DNA of 42,294 nt. Origin: CATOSK01 sp034423195 (lineage in GTDB: Bacteria > Chloroflexota > Dehalococcoidia > Lucifugimonadales > UBA3495). Below the pieces are notes generated by a model. The model worked only from the letters and a program-made list of their open reading frames with translations, was not told the origin of the DNA and did no database searches. Positions 8,922 to 16,876 of this stretch are shown here, piece after piece. Numbering within the stretch: position 1 is the stretch's first letter; each line of letters starts with the position of its first letter. The stretch is from assembly GCA_034423195.1 (NCBI GenBank), contig DAOUIZ010000067.1, positions 1 through 42,294 of the forward strand, written 5' to 3'. The position numbers and the translations under genes were made by a program.

Positions 8922-9716
8922 ATGGAGCTTGGTCTTCAGGGGAAAAACGTAATCGTAACCGGCGGCGGGTCCAACATCGGACGGGCTATCGTCCACGCCT
9001 TTTCCGATGAGGGCTCCAATTTGGTCATAGCCGAGTTGGCCCCGGAACAGGGGGAACGCGTCGCCGACGAAGTCCGCGTCAAACATCCCGGCGCCCGGGT
9101 TCACGTCATCCCCGCCGATGTCACCAGCCTCGACCAAGTGGAGAAGATGGTCAGCCAGGCAATAACCGCCCTGGGCGGCGTGGACGTTCTGGTCAACAAC
9201 GTCGGCTGGACCGTAGACCGTCTATTCCTCGAAAAACCCAGGGAGGAGCACGAGAAGGAAGTCCAGGTGAACTTGTGGGGGGCGATCAACTGTCTCCACG
9301 CTGTCCTTCCTCACATGGTTGAACGCGGCGGCGGTTCCGTGGTCAGCATCAGTTCCGACGCGGGCAGGATGGGCGAGTTTCGGGAAGCAGTCTACTCAGC
9401 CTGCAAGGCCGGTGTAATCGCCCTGAGTAAATCCGTGGCCCGGGAGAACGGCCGTTACGGGATACGGTTCAACGTCGTTTGCCCCGGCCTTGTCGTTCCT
9501 CCCCGGGACGAGAGCATTAGCCCCGAGAGCATGTGGAACCAGATGAGGGAGATCTTCACCGACGACGTTCTCGAGCGCGTGGAGCGAAACTATCCCCTCA
9601 GGCGCATGGGGACCGCCGCGGAGGTCGCCAACGCCGTCGTCTTCCTCGCCTCCGATGCCGCCGGCTTCATAACCGGACAGACCCTCAGCGTCAGCGGTGG
9701 ATACACCATGATGTAG
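8922..9716 (+). CDS. Short-chain dehydrogenase/reductase (SDR)
   Basis: A 264-residue classical SDR oxidoreductase using NAD(P)(H). It shows the glycine-rich cofactor loop (VTGGGSNIGRAIV, about residues 12-24), the NNVG segment near residue 90, the catalytic Ser in VVSISSDAG, the YxxxK pair in VYSACKAG near residue 156, and the C-terminal AAGFITGQTLSVSGGY. The frame is open from 8859, but ATG 8922 with AGGAG at 8905-8909 matches where the family starts. The substrate cannot be read from the sequence. A strong terminator follows. Confidence 0.88.
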   Translation: MELGLQGKNVIVTGGGSNIGRAIVHAFSDEGSNLVIAELAPEQGERVADEVRVKHPGARVHVIPADVTSLDQVEKMVSQAITALGGVDVLVNNVGWTVDRLFLEKPREEHEKEVQVNLWGAINCLHAVLPHMVERGGGSVVSISSDAGRMGEFREAVYSACKAGVIALSKSVARENGRYGIRFNVVCPGLVVPPRDESISPESMWNQMREIFTDDVLERVERNYPLRRMGTAAEVANAVVFLASDAAGFITGQTLSVSGGYTMM

Positions 9717-9743
9717 CCCCTTGGAGTCCCTGCTTGACGAAAA

Positions 9744-9783
9744 AGACCGGAACGGGGGGGCTCCCCCGTCCCGGTCTCTTCTT
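9744..9783. terminator. Bidirectional rho-independent terminator
   Basis: A long hairpin pairs AGACCGG (9744-9750) with CCGGTCT (9771-9777), extended by CGGGGG with CCCCCG around a short loop. A T-rich tail follows on the plus strand and an A-run (9741-9744) precedes it, so it can end both the plus-strand SDR transcript and the minus-strand gene at 9802. Confidence 0.8.
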
Positions 9784-9801
9784 GGCACCTGAAGCGTTGC
9801 C

Positions 9802-10608
9802 TTACTTCTTGTTGGCTTCCACCAACTCCCAGGACCGCGCCTCGATCTTGGGCATCAGTTCCTGCAGCAGGCTCTCATCCACTCCATTGGCGATGGACGG
9901 GTATCCCGCCCGGTCTATCATGGACTTGATGTTGCCGGTCTTGAACTGGTCCAGGGTCCAGGCCAGCGTGTCGCCGGACGTGGTCGTGTCCCAGTAAATC
10001 CGGACGTCCTGGTTGCGGGGGCCGTAGTGGTAGTGGGGGCCGACCTCGAAGCAGTCGAAGGCCAGCAGTTCGACTTCCTGGTCTGCCACGTCGGACAGAA
10101 CATGGATCGCCAGGCCCCGGTCGTTGGCCAGTTCCCGGAACTCCAGTCCGAACCGGATGTTTCCGCAATGGATCATGTCGCCGTCCAGCAACCGCTCCAG
10201 CTTGTGGTGGACGGTGCGGCGCTCGTTCCGCGCCAGGTTGCGGGCTGTTTCCTCGACCTCGCTCATAACCTCGCTGGAAATGGGAGATGCCTCCACCTTC
10301 CCGGCCAGGTCTTCGTACCCCGACCGGCTCACCATCGCCGGCAGGTTCTCCCGGATGTTCCGCAACGTCCAGCCCACCGGGTTTCGGACCGTGGTCTTGT
10401 CCATGTGCAGCCGGATGTTGTGGTTCTCGGGCCCGTAATGGTAGTGAGGGTCCTGGTCAAAGCAGTCGAAGCGCAGGATCTCGGTGTCCTTCCCGTCCAC
10501 GTCACCGTAGACCTGGATCATCAAGCCCTGGTCCGGCATGAGTTCCTTGCGATAGCTCATGGCTATGCTGACTGCGCCGGCATCGATGACAGTTTCGCCT
10601 TTTTCCAC
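9802..10608 (-). CDS. Protein of unknown function with a tandem-duplicated HYHYGP domain
   Basis: A 268-residue soluble protein made of two copies of the same domain of about 125 residues. Each copy runs: R-x-L-x-x-D-(Q/R)-G-L-x-I-x-V-x-x-D-V, then E-(I/L)-L-x-FDCF, then PHYHYGP-x-N, then R-x-x-x-D-x-TT, then a WTL helix and a helical tail (SRSGYEDLA in copy 1, DRAGYPSIA in copy 2). The invariant PHYHYGP and FDCF motifs could bind a metal, but no function is known to me. The start is GTG 10608, not the upstream ATG at 10683: a perfect AGGAGG lies 6 nt upstream (10615-10620). It is a single-gene unit with its own promoter and terminator. Confidence 0.78.
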   Translation of the reverse strand: MEKGETVIDAGAVSIAMSYRKELMPDQGLMIQVYGDVDGKDTEILRFDCFDQDPHYHYGPENHNIRLHMDKTTVRNPVGWTLRNIRENLPAMVSRSGYEDLAGKVEASPISSEVMSEVEETARNLARNERRTVHHKLERLLDGDMIHCGNIRFGLEFRELANDRGLAIHVLSDVADQEVELLAFDCFEVGPHYHYGPRNQDVRIYWDTTTSGDTLAWTLDQFKTGNIKSMIDRAGYPSIANGVDESLLQELMPKIEARSWELVEANKK

Positions 10609-10682
10609 GATTGACCTCCTCCTGAAATGATATATGTAGGTTGTTACCATACTATGACCGGGATTCCCGGCCATTTGGCGCA

Positions 10683-10710
10683 ATTATAGCACTCAGCCCA
10701 ACGTTGGCAA
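10683..10710 (-). promoter_or_regulatory. Promoter of the HYHYGP-domain gene
   Basis: Read on the minus strand: TTGCCA (10705-10710), a 16-bp spacer, and a perfect TATAAT (10683-10688). Transcription should start near 10676, giving a leader of roughly 70 nt to the GTG at 10608. Confidence 0.7.
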
Positions 10711-10870
10711 ATTTGCCCGCCAAATAGACGACTGCAATTCCCATCCTGGCGCCCTCGGCCGTCACGCCGGCGGAAAACATCCCCCACCGGCAGGTGGCCG
10801 GGCGGGAATTCACCCCCCGTTGCAGTACCACACTGCCTGAAGCCTAACCTTTCCAATCCATCCCGCTAAG

Positions 10871-10899
10871 TTGTGAATTATTCCCTGGTCAACTAAATT
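10871..10899 (+). promoter_or_regulatory. Candidate promoter of the secreted HhH protein
   Basis: TTGTGA (10871-10876), a 17-bp spacer and TAAATT (10894-10899); each box matches 4 of 6 consensus bases. The predicted start is about 30 nt before the TTG codon at 10936. Confidence 0.4.
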
Positions 10900-10935
10900 G
10901 TACCGAATCCTTGGACACCCTCGGCGCGTTTTGCC

Positions 10936-11856
10936 TTGAAACTTTCCTTCTGCAATCATGGACTCTCCGCAACCTTGGTCTGCTGGTTCGTGGCCTGTTG
11001 GTTCGTCCTCGTCGCGTCCGCCACCGCCTGCGCATCCCCCGTTTCCGCTCCCGGGACAACCCCCTCACCCGCGCCAACCGTCCCCAACGTCACCACAGCG
11101 ATGCCAACTGTGCTAGTTATTCCCTTTCCCTCCCCTACCCCAGCCCAACCAGGATCATCTCAGATGTTCGCCGGGTTGTTGGCGAGGCCGGACATCTCAC
11201 CGCCGTCTCAGATAACTCCCACAGTGCCGGAATTCTCGCCGCCGTCTACGGTAACTCCCGCGGCTCCGGCAATTCCGGTCCTTTCTTCAACTGCGTCACC
11301 CCAACCCACGGTAGCGTCCTCGCCATCTGCCGTTCCCGCCGCTGGCCTGGACCCGACTGCAACACCCCATCCCGAGGGCGACTCTGATTTGGAATCCCCA
11401 ACCGTGCCCGCTTCCCCCACACCGGAGCCAGCCCCGACACCGGCCCCCACGCCCGTCGCCACTCCTTCTCCAACGCCAACACCCACGCCCTTGCCAACCG
11501 CGAGACCGGCGCCGTCACCGGACCCGACCCAGGCCCCTGCGCCAACCCCGACGAAGACCCCGCAGCCTACTGCCACCCCATTGCCGCCCCCAACCGCCAC
11601 GCCCAGTCCAACTCCGACTCCGACTCCCGCACCGGCTCCTTCCTCTCCGAATTCTTGCGGAGCGGACCAGGTGGACATAAACAGTGCATCTCTCTCGGAC
11701 CTCGACAAGATCCGCCACATCGGCCCGGTCCGGGCCGCCCAGCTGATAACCCTCCGGCCATTTTCCTCCATCGACGACATGGTGCGGATCAAGGGAATCG
11801 GTCCCGACCGCCTCCGTGATATCAAGGACCAGGGACTCGCCTGTGTCTCCAATTGA
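10936..11856 (+). CDS. Secreted Pro/Thr-rich protein with C-terminal helix-hairpin-helix (ComEA-like) domain
   Basis: A 306-residue protein in three parts. Residues 1 to about 33 are an N-terminal signal segment with a hydrophobic core (TLVCWFVACWFVLVASATAC). Residues about 34-238 are almost only Pro, Thr, Ala, Ser and Val in PTPTP-like repeats, an extended linker of the cell-surface type. Residues 241-303 form a (HhH)2 domain of the ComEA type (VDINSASLSDLDKIRHIGP and MVRIKGIGPDRLRDIK). Cys241 and Cys303 bracket the domain and might form a disulfide. ComEA binds DNA during uptake, but the same fold also occurs in other surface proteins, so a DNA-binding role is only inferred. The start is TTG 10936. 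Confidence 0.72.
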   Translation: MKLSFCNHGLSATLVCWFVACWFVLVASATACASPVSAPGTTPSPAPTVPNVTTAMPTVLVIPFPSPTPAQPGSSQMFAGLLARPDISPPSQITPTVPEFSPPSTVTPAAPAIPVLSSTASPQPTVASSPSAVPAAGLDPTATPHPEGDSDLESPTVPASPTPEPAPTPAPTPVATPSPTPTPTPLPTARPAPSPDPTQAPAPTPTKTPQPTATPLPPPTATPSPTPTPTPAPAPSSPNSCGADQVDINSASLSDLDKIRHIGPVRAAQLITLRPFSSIDDMVRIKGIGPDRLRDIKDQGLACVSN

Positions 11857-11914
11857 CTCCCCACCAGGCAGTCGGTAAGCTGGCCCGGATTCACCACTTA
11901 CCAAGGAGAAATTC

Positions 11915-12853
11915 GTGGAAATAGCGTTGAGCATCCCCCGTCTCCCTGATGGGGACGCCATCCGCCGGTTCTGTCAGCGGGCGGAGCAGTTGGGTTTCCA
12001 GGCCGTCCTCGCGGGAGACCACATCGTGCTGCCCACTGGCGGCACCGACCAGTACCCATACACCGCCGACGGGTCATTTTCCCGCCCGGCCGACGAACCC
12101 TTCCTGGAAACCATGACCATGCTCGGATACATGGCCGCCTGCACCGGCACGATCAAGCTGGGCTCCACCGTCATCATCCTTCCCTACCGCAATCCGGTGG
12201 TCCAGGCCAAGATGTTCGCCTCGCTGGACGTCCTTACCAACGGCCGCATGATCTGTGGTGTCGGTGTTGGCTGGCTGGAAAAGGAATTCGATACACTTGG
12301 AGTCCCCTACGCCGAGCGTGGGCCCATGAGCGACGAGTTCCTTCAGATATTCAAGACCCTGTGGGCCGACCCCGACCCCAACTTCCAGGGCCGTTTCTAC
12401 CAAATCGACGGCATCCAGTTCTATCCCAAGCCCGTCCAGCAGCCCGGCATACCGATATGGATCGGCGGCCACACCCGACGCGCCCTCCGCCGCACCGCTT
12501 TCTTCGGAGACTGCTGGCACACCACCCGCCAGACCCCGGACTTCGTCGCTGGGAACCTTCCCTACCTGCGCCGGCAGACCGAGGAAGCGGGGCGTGACCC
12601 GGACAGCATATCCATCTCCCTCAAGCGCTCCCTCCACTTCACCGACCTGGGAGGAACCGAGGGAGCGTCCGTTCGTACCGGAGGCCTCGTAATCGGCACG
12701 ACCCAGGAGGTCATCGACGACGTCTACTACTGCCGTGAGCTCGGCATTGACCAGCTCACCTACGACTTCCGCGTGGACGGCACCGAAGCCACTCTGGAAG
12801 TCATGGAACACCTCGCCGACCGGGTCCTGCCCGTCGCCAAACGCCTCGGCTGA
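11915..12853 (+). CDS. LLM class (luciferase-like) flavin/F420-dependent oxidoreductase
   Basis: A 312-residue TIM-barrel enzyme of the luciferase-like monooxygenase superfamily, of the F420-dependent kind. Visible signatures are AEQLGFQAVLAGDHI near the N-terminus, LGSTVIILPYRNPVVQAKMFASLDVL, GRMICGVGVGWLEKEFD, the (P/Q)PGIPIWIGGHTRRALRR strand-loop near residue 185, and DCWHTT. It uses reduced FMN or F420; the substrate is not predictable. The GTG start has AAGGAG (11903-11908) 6 nt upstream. Families of this kind are very expanded in SAR202 and actinobacteria. Confidence 0.88.
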   Translation: MEIALSIPRLPDGDAIRRFCQRAEQLGFQAVLAGDHIVLPTGGTDQYPYTADGSFSRPADEPFLETMTMLGYMAACTGTIKLGSTVIILPYRNPVVQAKMFASLDVLTNGRMICGVGVGWLEKEFDTLGVPYAERGPMSDEFLQIFKTLWADPDPNFQGRFYQIDGIQFYPKPVQQPGIPIWIGGHTRRALRRTAFFGDCWHTTRQTPDFVAGNLPYLRRQTEEAGRDPDSISISLKRSLHFTDLGGTEGASVRTGGLVIGTTQEVIDDVYYCRELGIDQLTYDFRVDGTEATLEVMEHLADRVLPVAKRLG

Positions 12854-12885
12854 CCGCTCTCCAGGAAGGTTGGCCGGAAAAACTG

Positions 12886-12912
12886 CGGGGGAGCCTGCAG
12901 GCTCCCCCGTTC
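12886..12912. terminator. Convergent terminator, perfect 24-bp palindrome
   Basis: A perfect 24-bp palindrome (12886-12909) reads CGGGGGAGCC, then TGCA, then GGCTCCCCCG. It lies between the plus-strand LLM gene and the minus-strand gamma-carbonic-anhydrase gene. An A-run precedes it (12879-12882), giving a U-tract for minus-strand transcripts. Confidence 0.7.
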
Positions 12913-12936
12913 CATCGTTGGCCAGTCCTTTGGCGC

Positions 12937-13443
12937 CTACAACCCGTTTTCCTTGAACTCCCTGGCGTGTTCCACCAGGCTCAATGCCGTGTGCTTCATG
13001 TTCTCCAGCTGCGTGTCGCTGACCTGCCGCTTCACCTCCCCCGGTATCCCGGTGACGAAGGATCGTTCAGGAACATCGGTGCCCGACAGGATCACCGAAT
13101 TGGCCGCGATTAGGCAATGCTTACCCAGCCTCGAGCGGTGCAGGAAGGTGCAGTTGTTCCCCAGGAGGCAGCCCTCCCCGATGAAGTCCCCGTGGACCAC
13201 GACTGCGTGTCCGATGGTCACATAGTCCTCCACCACTAACCCGCTTCCGTGGATGACCGCGCCTTCCTGGGCGTTGACATAATTTCCGATGACTATGCCC
13301 TTCTCCCCGTCTCCCCGGATTGTCACACCGGGCCAGATGCTGGAATACTCGCCTATCTCCACGTCCCCCACGACGTAAGCGAACTCGCTGACCCACGCCG
13401 TATCCGCTATTTTCGGTGTCTTGTCGCCCAGGCTCCTGATCAA
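12937..13443 (-). CDS. Gamma-carbonic-anhydrase-like left-handed beta-helix protein
   Basis: A 168-residue left-handed beta-helix protein of the gamma-CA/YrdA family. Hexapeptide repeats run through most of its length (VVGDVEIGEYSSIWPGVTIRGD, NAQEGAVIHG, VTIGHAVVVHGDFIGEGCLLG). The three His expected to hold a metal between trimer subunits are present: one in AVIHG and two in IGHAVVVHG. The segment after them (NNCTFLHRSRLGKHC) departs from the usual GMGA-type turn. Members include carbonic anhydrases and uncharacterised acyl-carrier proteins, so catalysis is not certain. The start is TTG 13443 with GGAGG upstream. It is downstream of smpB and likely co-transcribed with it. Confidence 0.85.
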   Translation of the reverse strand: MIRSLGDKTPKIADTAWVSEFAYVVGDVEIGEYSSIWPGVTIRGDGEKGIVIGNYVNAQEGAVIHGSGLVVEDYVTIGHAVVVHGDFIGEGCLLGNNCTFLHRSRLGKHCLIAANSVILSGTDVPERSFVTGIPGEVKRQVSDTQLENMKHTALSLVEHAREFKENGL

Positions 13444-13499
13444 TTCTGCCTCCAGATATTTGGATCCAAGATTTCGCGGCGCCGGATTGCCCGTCGGCG

Positions 13500-13991
13500 C
13501 TACCCGTAACTCCGCACTGCCCGCCGGGCCGCCATGTCCAGTTCCCGGTCAATGATGGCCCGCCGCTTGTCGTACTGGCGCTTGCCTCTTGCCAGGCCCA
13601 GCTCCACCTTGGCCACGTGGTTTCGGATATAGATCCGCAGGGCCACGATGGTCAGCCCCTTCTGCGCCACCGCCGCGCCCAACTCCGCGATCTGCTCCCG
13701 GTGCAGCAGCAGCTTGCGGGGTCGCCGCGGATCGTGGTTGTTGACGCTCGCCGGATCGTAGGCTGCGATGTGCGCGTTGAATAGCCACATCTCCCCCCCT
13801 TCCGGACGCGCATACGCGTCCCGCAGGTCCACCTTGCCGCCCCTGATCGACTTGATTTCCGTCCCGGTCAGCACCATCCCCGCCTCGTACTTGTCCAGGA
13901 CCTCGTAGTCGTGACGCGCCCGCCGATTGACGGCAATCGTGCCGTCTCCGCCCGTGGCCGCCTTCGCCGTCTTTTTCTTCGTCCTAGCCAA
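13500..13991 (-). CDS. smpB: SsrA-binding protein SmpB
   Basis: SmpB binds tmRNA and brings it to stalled ribosomes. The 163-residue protein has the N-terminal NRRARHDYEVLDKYEAGMVL block, GTEIKSIRGGKVDLRDAY, the K-G-L-T-I-V-A-L-R core and the basic tail (LARGKRQYDKRRAIIDREL), all diagnostic. A short Lys-rich N-terminal extension precedes the domain. The TTG start (13991) overlaps the stop of the upstream S41 peptidase gene by 8 nt. The tmRNA gene itself was not found in this window. Confidence 0.94.
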   Translation of the reverse strand: MARTKKKTAKAATGGDGTIAVNRRARHDYEVLDKYEAGMVLTGTEIKSIRGGKVDLRDAYARPEGGEMWLFNAHIAAYDPASVNNHDPRRPRKLLLHREQIAELGAAVAQKGLTIVALRIYIRNHVAKVELGLARGKRQYDKRRAIIDRELDMAARRAVRSYG

Positions 13992-15195
13992 TCCCCACCG
14001 CCTGCTCCGTCAGCACCTCAATCGCCCGCTGCAGCTGGACATCTTCCTCCGCCTCTAACGGAGGCTCCACGATGATATTCGGCGTGATCCCCTGTCCTTC
14101 AATCAACGTCCCCTTGGGCGTATACCACCTGGCGATGCTGAAATATATTCCCGACCCGTCGCTTAGTGGACGGAGCGTGTTGACGCTCCCCTTGCCAAAG
14201 GAGGTCGTGCCCACAACCGTGGCCCGCTCGTGGTCGATCATCGCGCCGGAAAACACCTCGCTGGCGCTGGCGCTGAACCCGTTTATCAACACCACCAGCG
14301 GAACGTCCTGGCCAATCCCGCCCGACCCGACGTTCCAGTCTCTGCGCTGTCCCTGGGAGTCAATCTGGTAGACAACTATCCCTTCCTCCAGGAACTGGCT
14401 CGAAACGTCTACGACCGATTTCAGCAGCCCGCCTGGATTGTTCCTCAGGTCCACGATCAGGCCGGCGCCCCCAGCTTCCTCGAATTGCTCCAGCGCCTGC
14501 TCCACCTCGTCATTGGTAGTGTCCGAGAAGTTGGAAATGGTCAGGTGTCCCAACCCGTTGTCCAGCATCTCGAAACTGACGCTGGTCAGTGGGATGACGC
14601 CCCGCTCGACCACAATGGTGACCGCCTGCGTCTCATTCATGTGGAGCACCAGCAGTTCCACCCTCGTCCCCTTCTCCCCGCGTATCTTCGCCACCGCTTC
14701 CAGCAGCGTGATGTGGTGAGTGCTTTCTCCGTCAATCCCCAGGATTACGTCCCCTGGCAGTATCCCCGCCCTTTGCGCCGGAGCCCCCGGCATGGGGGCG
14801 ATGATGGTCAACTGCCCGTCCCGGATCGCCACCTGCGCGCCAATGCCCTCGAAGTACCCCTTGTAGTCCTGGGTCTCTATCCCGAACTGCTCTGAATTCA
14901 GAAATGAAGCATAGGGGTCTTCCAGTGCCTCCAGCATACCCCTTATAGCTCCTTCGCTGAGTTTCTCCGGATCAAGCTGTTCCCGGTCGACGTGCTCCGC
15001 TTCCAGGTAGTCCCACACTTCCACCACCCGGCCGAATTCGCTGGGCAGCCCATCCACGGCTTGGGGCGCGGGCGGGGTATCGGCTTGGGTAACCCCCTCC
15101 CAGTCCCACGACAGCCAGAATCGCGCCGTTAGCACAACCGCTGCAGACCCCACCAGGATTACCAGCGCTATCAGGACCCAATGGGATTTGCTCAA
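13984..15195 (-). CDS. C-terminal processing peptidase (S41 family, CtpA-like)
   Basis: A 403-residue serine protease of the tail-specific/CtpA family. A single N-terminal membrane anchor (about residues 6-30, VLIALVILVGSAAVVLTARF) is followed by a PDZ domain (about 100-180, GIGAQVAIRDGQLTI and GILPGDVILGIDG). The S41 catalytic core has Ser in NGFSASASEVFSG and Lys in GTTSFGKGSVN, the Ser-Lys dyad. It should act outside the membrane, trimming C-termini of envelope or secreted proteins. The start is TTG 15195. It is the first gene of a minus-strand run with smpB and the gamma-CA gene. Confidence 0.92.
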   Translation of the reverse strand: MSKSHWVLIALVILVGSAAVVLTARFWLSWDWEGVTQADTPPAPQAVDGLPSEFGRVVEVWDYLEAEHVDREQLDPEKLSEGAIRGMLEALEDPYASFLNSEQFGIETQDYKGYFEGIGAQVAIRDGQLTIIAPMPGAPAQRAGILPGDVILGIDGESTHHITLLEAVAKIRGEKGTRVELLVLHMNETQAVTIVVERGVIPLTSVSFEMLDNGLGHLTISNFSDTTNDEVEQALEQFEEAGGAGLIVDLRNNPGGLLKSVVDVSSQFLEEGIVVYQIDSQGQRRDWNVGSGGIGQDVPLVVLINGFSASASEVFSGAMIDHERATVVGTTSFGKGSVNTLRPLSDGSGIYFSIARWYTPKGTLIEGQGITPNIIVEPPLEAEEDVQLQRAIEVLTEQAVGIG

Positions 15196-15262
15196 CCTGG
15201 AGCTCCGCCGACGCCCTTTGCCAAGCGTCGCTGGCCGGAATTTCTTCCCGGAATTTCTTCAA

Positions 15263-15299
15263 TGCCCGAAGGGCAAGAAGGATACCCATAAGGGTATCC
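15263..15299. repeat. Two adjacent small hairpins in the ctpA-like leader
   Basis: TGCCC-GAA-GGGCA (15263-15275) and GGATACCC-ATAA-GGGTATCC (15280-15299) are perfect inverted repeats in the upstream region of the minus-strand protease gene. A TACAAT box on the minus strand (15322-15327) with no convincing -35 could place both hairpins in the 5' leader. Their function is unknown; together they might form an attenuator or an RNA-stability element. Confidence 0.45.
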
Positions 15300-15386
15300 A
15301 CCGCCGGAAACCAGCATCCCAATTGTACCACAGCGCCCGTCCGGGCCACCCGCCGCCAACCCCGGTTTCCTCCGCCAATTCCCCGT

Positions 15387-15415
15387 TTGACACCCCTTCA
15401 CCCTTTGGATAGCAT
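15387..15415 (+). promoter_or_regulatory. Promoter of the HMGCS-DUF35/thiolase operon
   Basis: A perfect TTGACA (15387-15392), a 17-bp spacer and TAGCAT (15410-15415). Transcription should start near 15422, 17 nt before the TTG start at 15439. Confidence 0.65.
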
Positions 15416-15438
15416 GGCCTGAATCCCCACGCCGGAGT

Positions 15439-16842
15439 TTGTCTGTGCCCGGAATCACCGCCTGCGGCGCCTACGTTCCCCGCTACCGGCTGGGGCCCGC
15501 CACGTCGGGTTGGAATAGCCCCGGAGAGCGGGCCGTTGCCAACTTCGACGAAGACAGCGTCACCATGGCGGTGGCCGCCGGAGCCGATTGCCTTCGCGTC
15601 ATCGACCGGAACTCGGTGGATGCTCTGGTATTCGCCAGCACCACTCCCCCCTACGCGGAAAAGCAGTGCGCTGCCATCGTCGCCACCGCCCTCGACCTCC
15701 GCACCGACATCTTTACCGCCGACGTCACCAATGTCCTCCGCGCCGGCACCGCTGCCCTGAAGACAGCCCTCGATTCCGTTATCGCCGGCTCCGCCCATCG
15801 CGTCCTCGTCGTTGCCTCCGACCACCGCCAGGGCCCTCCCCGCGGCGAAACCGAGCGCAACTCCGGGGACGGGGCCGCCGCTTTCCTGGTGGACTCGGCT
15901 GGCCTCCTAGCCGAGTGGGAGTGCTCCTACTCCCTTACCGAAAACATGCTCGACGCCTGGCGCTCCTCAGACGACCCCTTCGTCCGCACCTGGGAGGACC
16001 GTTTTGCCACCGAGGAGGGCTTGGAGCGGATTATTGGACAGGCGGTGGCCGGGTTCAACGAGCGCCACCAGATGAGCGTCACGGATGTCGACAAGCTGGT
16101 CCTGTATGCGCCGGATGCCCGCCGTCACTCCGCCCTCGCCCGCGCTCTTGGATTCCGCTCCGACCAGGTCCAGGACCCCCTGTTTGGACGCCTCGGCAAC
16201 ACCGGCGCCGCCTTCCCTCTCATGCTGCTGGCGGGTTCGTTGGAGCAGGCCGCTGCCGGACAGCGGCACCTCGTCGTTTCCTATGGCGACGGGAGCGACG
16301 TCATGTCCTTCAGGACCACCGGGGCCCGTTGCCAGACCTGGGGAGTGTCCGGCTTCCTCCATTCCGGGCGCGTCCTGGATAGCTATGAGACCTACGCCCG
16401 CTGGCGGGATGTTTGGGAGATGGATGATGCCTCCCGCCGTCCCCAGCCCAACCCCCCTTCCGTGGCCGCCATGTGGCGGGAGACCGACAAGAATCTCCGC
16501 CTCAACGGGGCCAAGTGCTGTGACTGCGGTTACGTCCAGTACCCGGCTCAAAGGGTCTGCGTCAACTGCCGGCAGCGGGACAATGCCCAGCCCGTGCGGC
16601 TCAGCGACCGCCCGGGGACGGTGTTCACCTACTCCATGGACTACATCGCGGGCGCTGTGGATACCCCTCTCGTTGTTTCCGTCGTCGACTTTGACGGCGG
16701 AGGCCGCCTCCTTTGCATGATGACCGACCGGGAGTTGGACGAGGTCGCCGTCGGAATGCCGGTGGAGATGAGCTTCCGCAAGCTGCGCGTCGTCAACGGC
16801 GTCCACAACTATTATTGGAAAGCCATCCCCAGGCGGGTCTGA
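15439..16842 (+). CDS. HMG-CoA-synthase-like domain fused to a DUF35 zinc-ribbon/OB-fold domain; catalytic residues lost
   Basis: A 467-residue fusion. Residues 1 to about 320 follow the thiolase fold of the HMG-CoA synthase/KAS III group (ITACGAYVPRYRL, ADVTN at 94-98, AGTAAL at 102-107, LGNTGAAFPLMLL). Residues about 345-467 are a DUF35 protein: a zinc ribbon with Cys360, Cys363, Cys374 and Cys377, then an OB fold. The position normally held by the nucleophilic Cys (consensus T-N-A-C-x-A-G) is Leu100. The FHxP His is replaced (LYAPDARRH), and the usual active-site Glu is also missing (ASTTPPYAE). It is therefore probably a structural or substrate-channelling subunit. The thiolase follows 34 bp downstream. 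The start is TTG 15439; GTG 15445 is an alternative. Confidence 0.8.
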   Translation: MSVPGITACGAYVPRYRLGPATSGWNSPGERAVANFDEDSVTMAVAAGADCLRVIDRNSVDALVFASTTPPYAEKQCAAIVATALDLRTDIFTADVTNVLRAGTAALKTALDSVIAGSAHRVLVVASDHRQGPPRGETERNSGDGAAAFLVDSAGLLAEWECSYSLTENMLDAWRSSDDPFVRTWEDRFATEEGLERIIGQAVAGFNERHQMSVTDVDKLVLYAPDARRHSALARALGFRSDQVQDPLFGRLGNTGAAFPLMLLAGSLEQAAAGQRHLVVSYGDGSDVMSFRTTGARCQTWGVSGFLHSGRVLDSYETYARWRDVWEMDDASRRPQPNPPSVAAMWRETDKNLRLNGAKCCDCGYVQYPAQRVCVNCRQRDNAQPVRLSDRPGTVFTYSMDYIAGAVDTPLVVSVVDFDGGGRLLCMMTDRELDEVAVGMPVEMSFRKLRVVNGVHNYYWKAIPRRV

Positions 16843-16876
16843 TCAAACGCGGGCAGCACACCTTCGGAGGTTTCAG

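Larger units (their letters stand above)
10609..10935. other. Divergent intergenic region
   Basis: This 327-bp stretch between divergent genes has no convincing reading frame. It holds the minus-strand promoter at 10683-10710 and a weaker plus-strand promoter candidate at 10871-10899. The AT-rich patch at 10620-10700 contrasts with the GC-rich surroundings. Confidence 0.5.
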
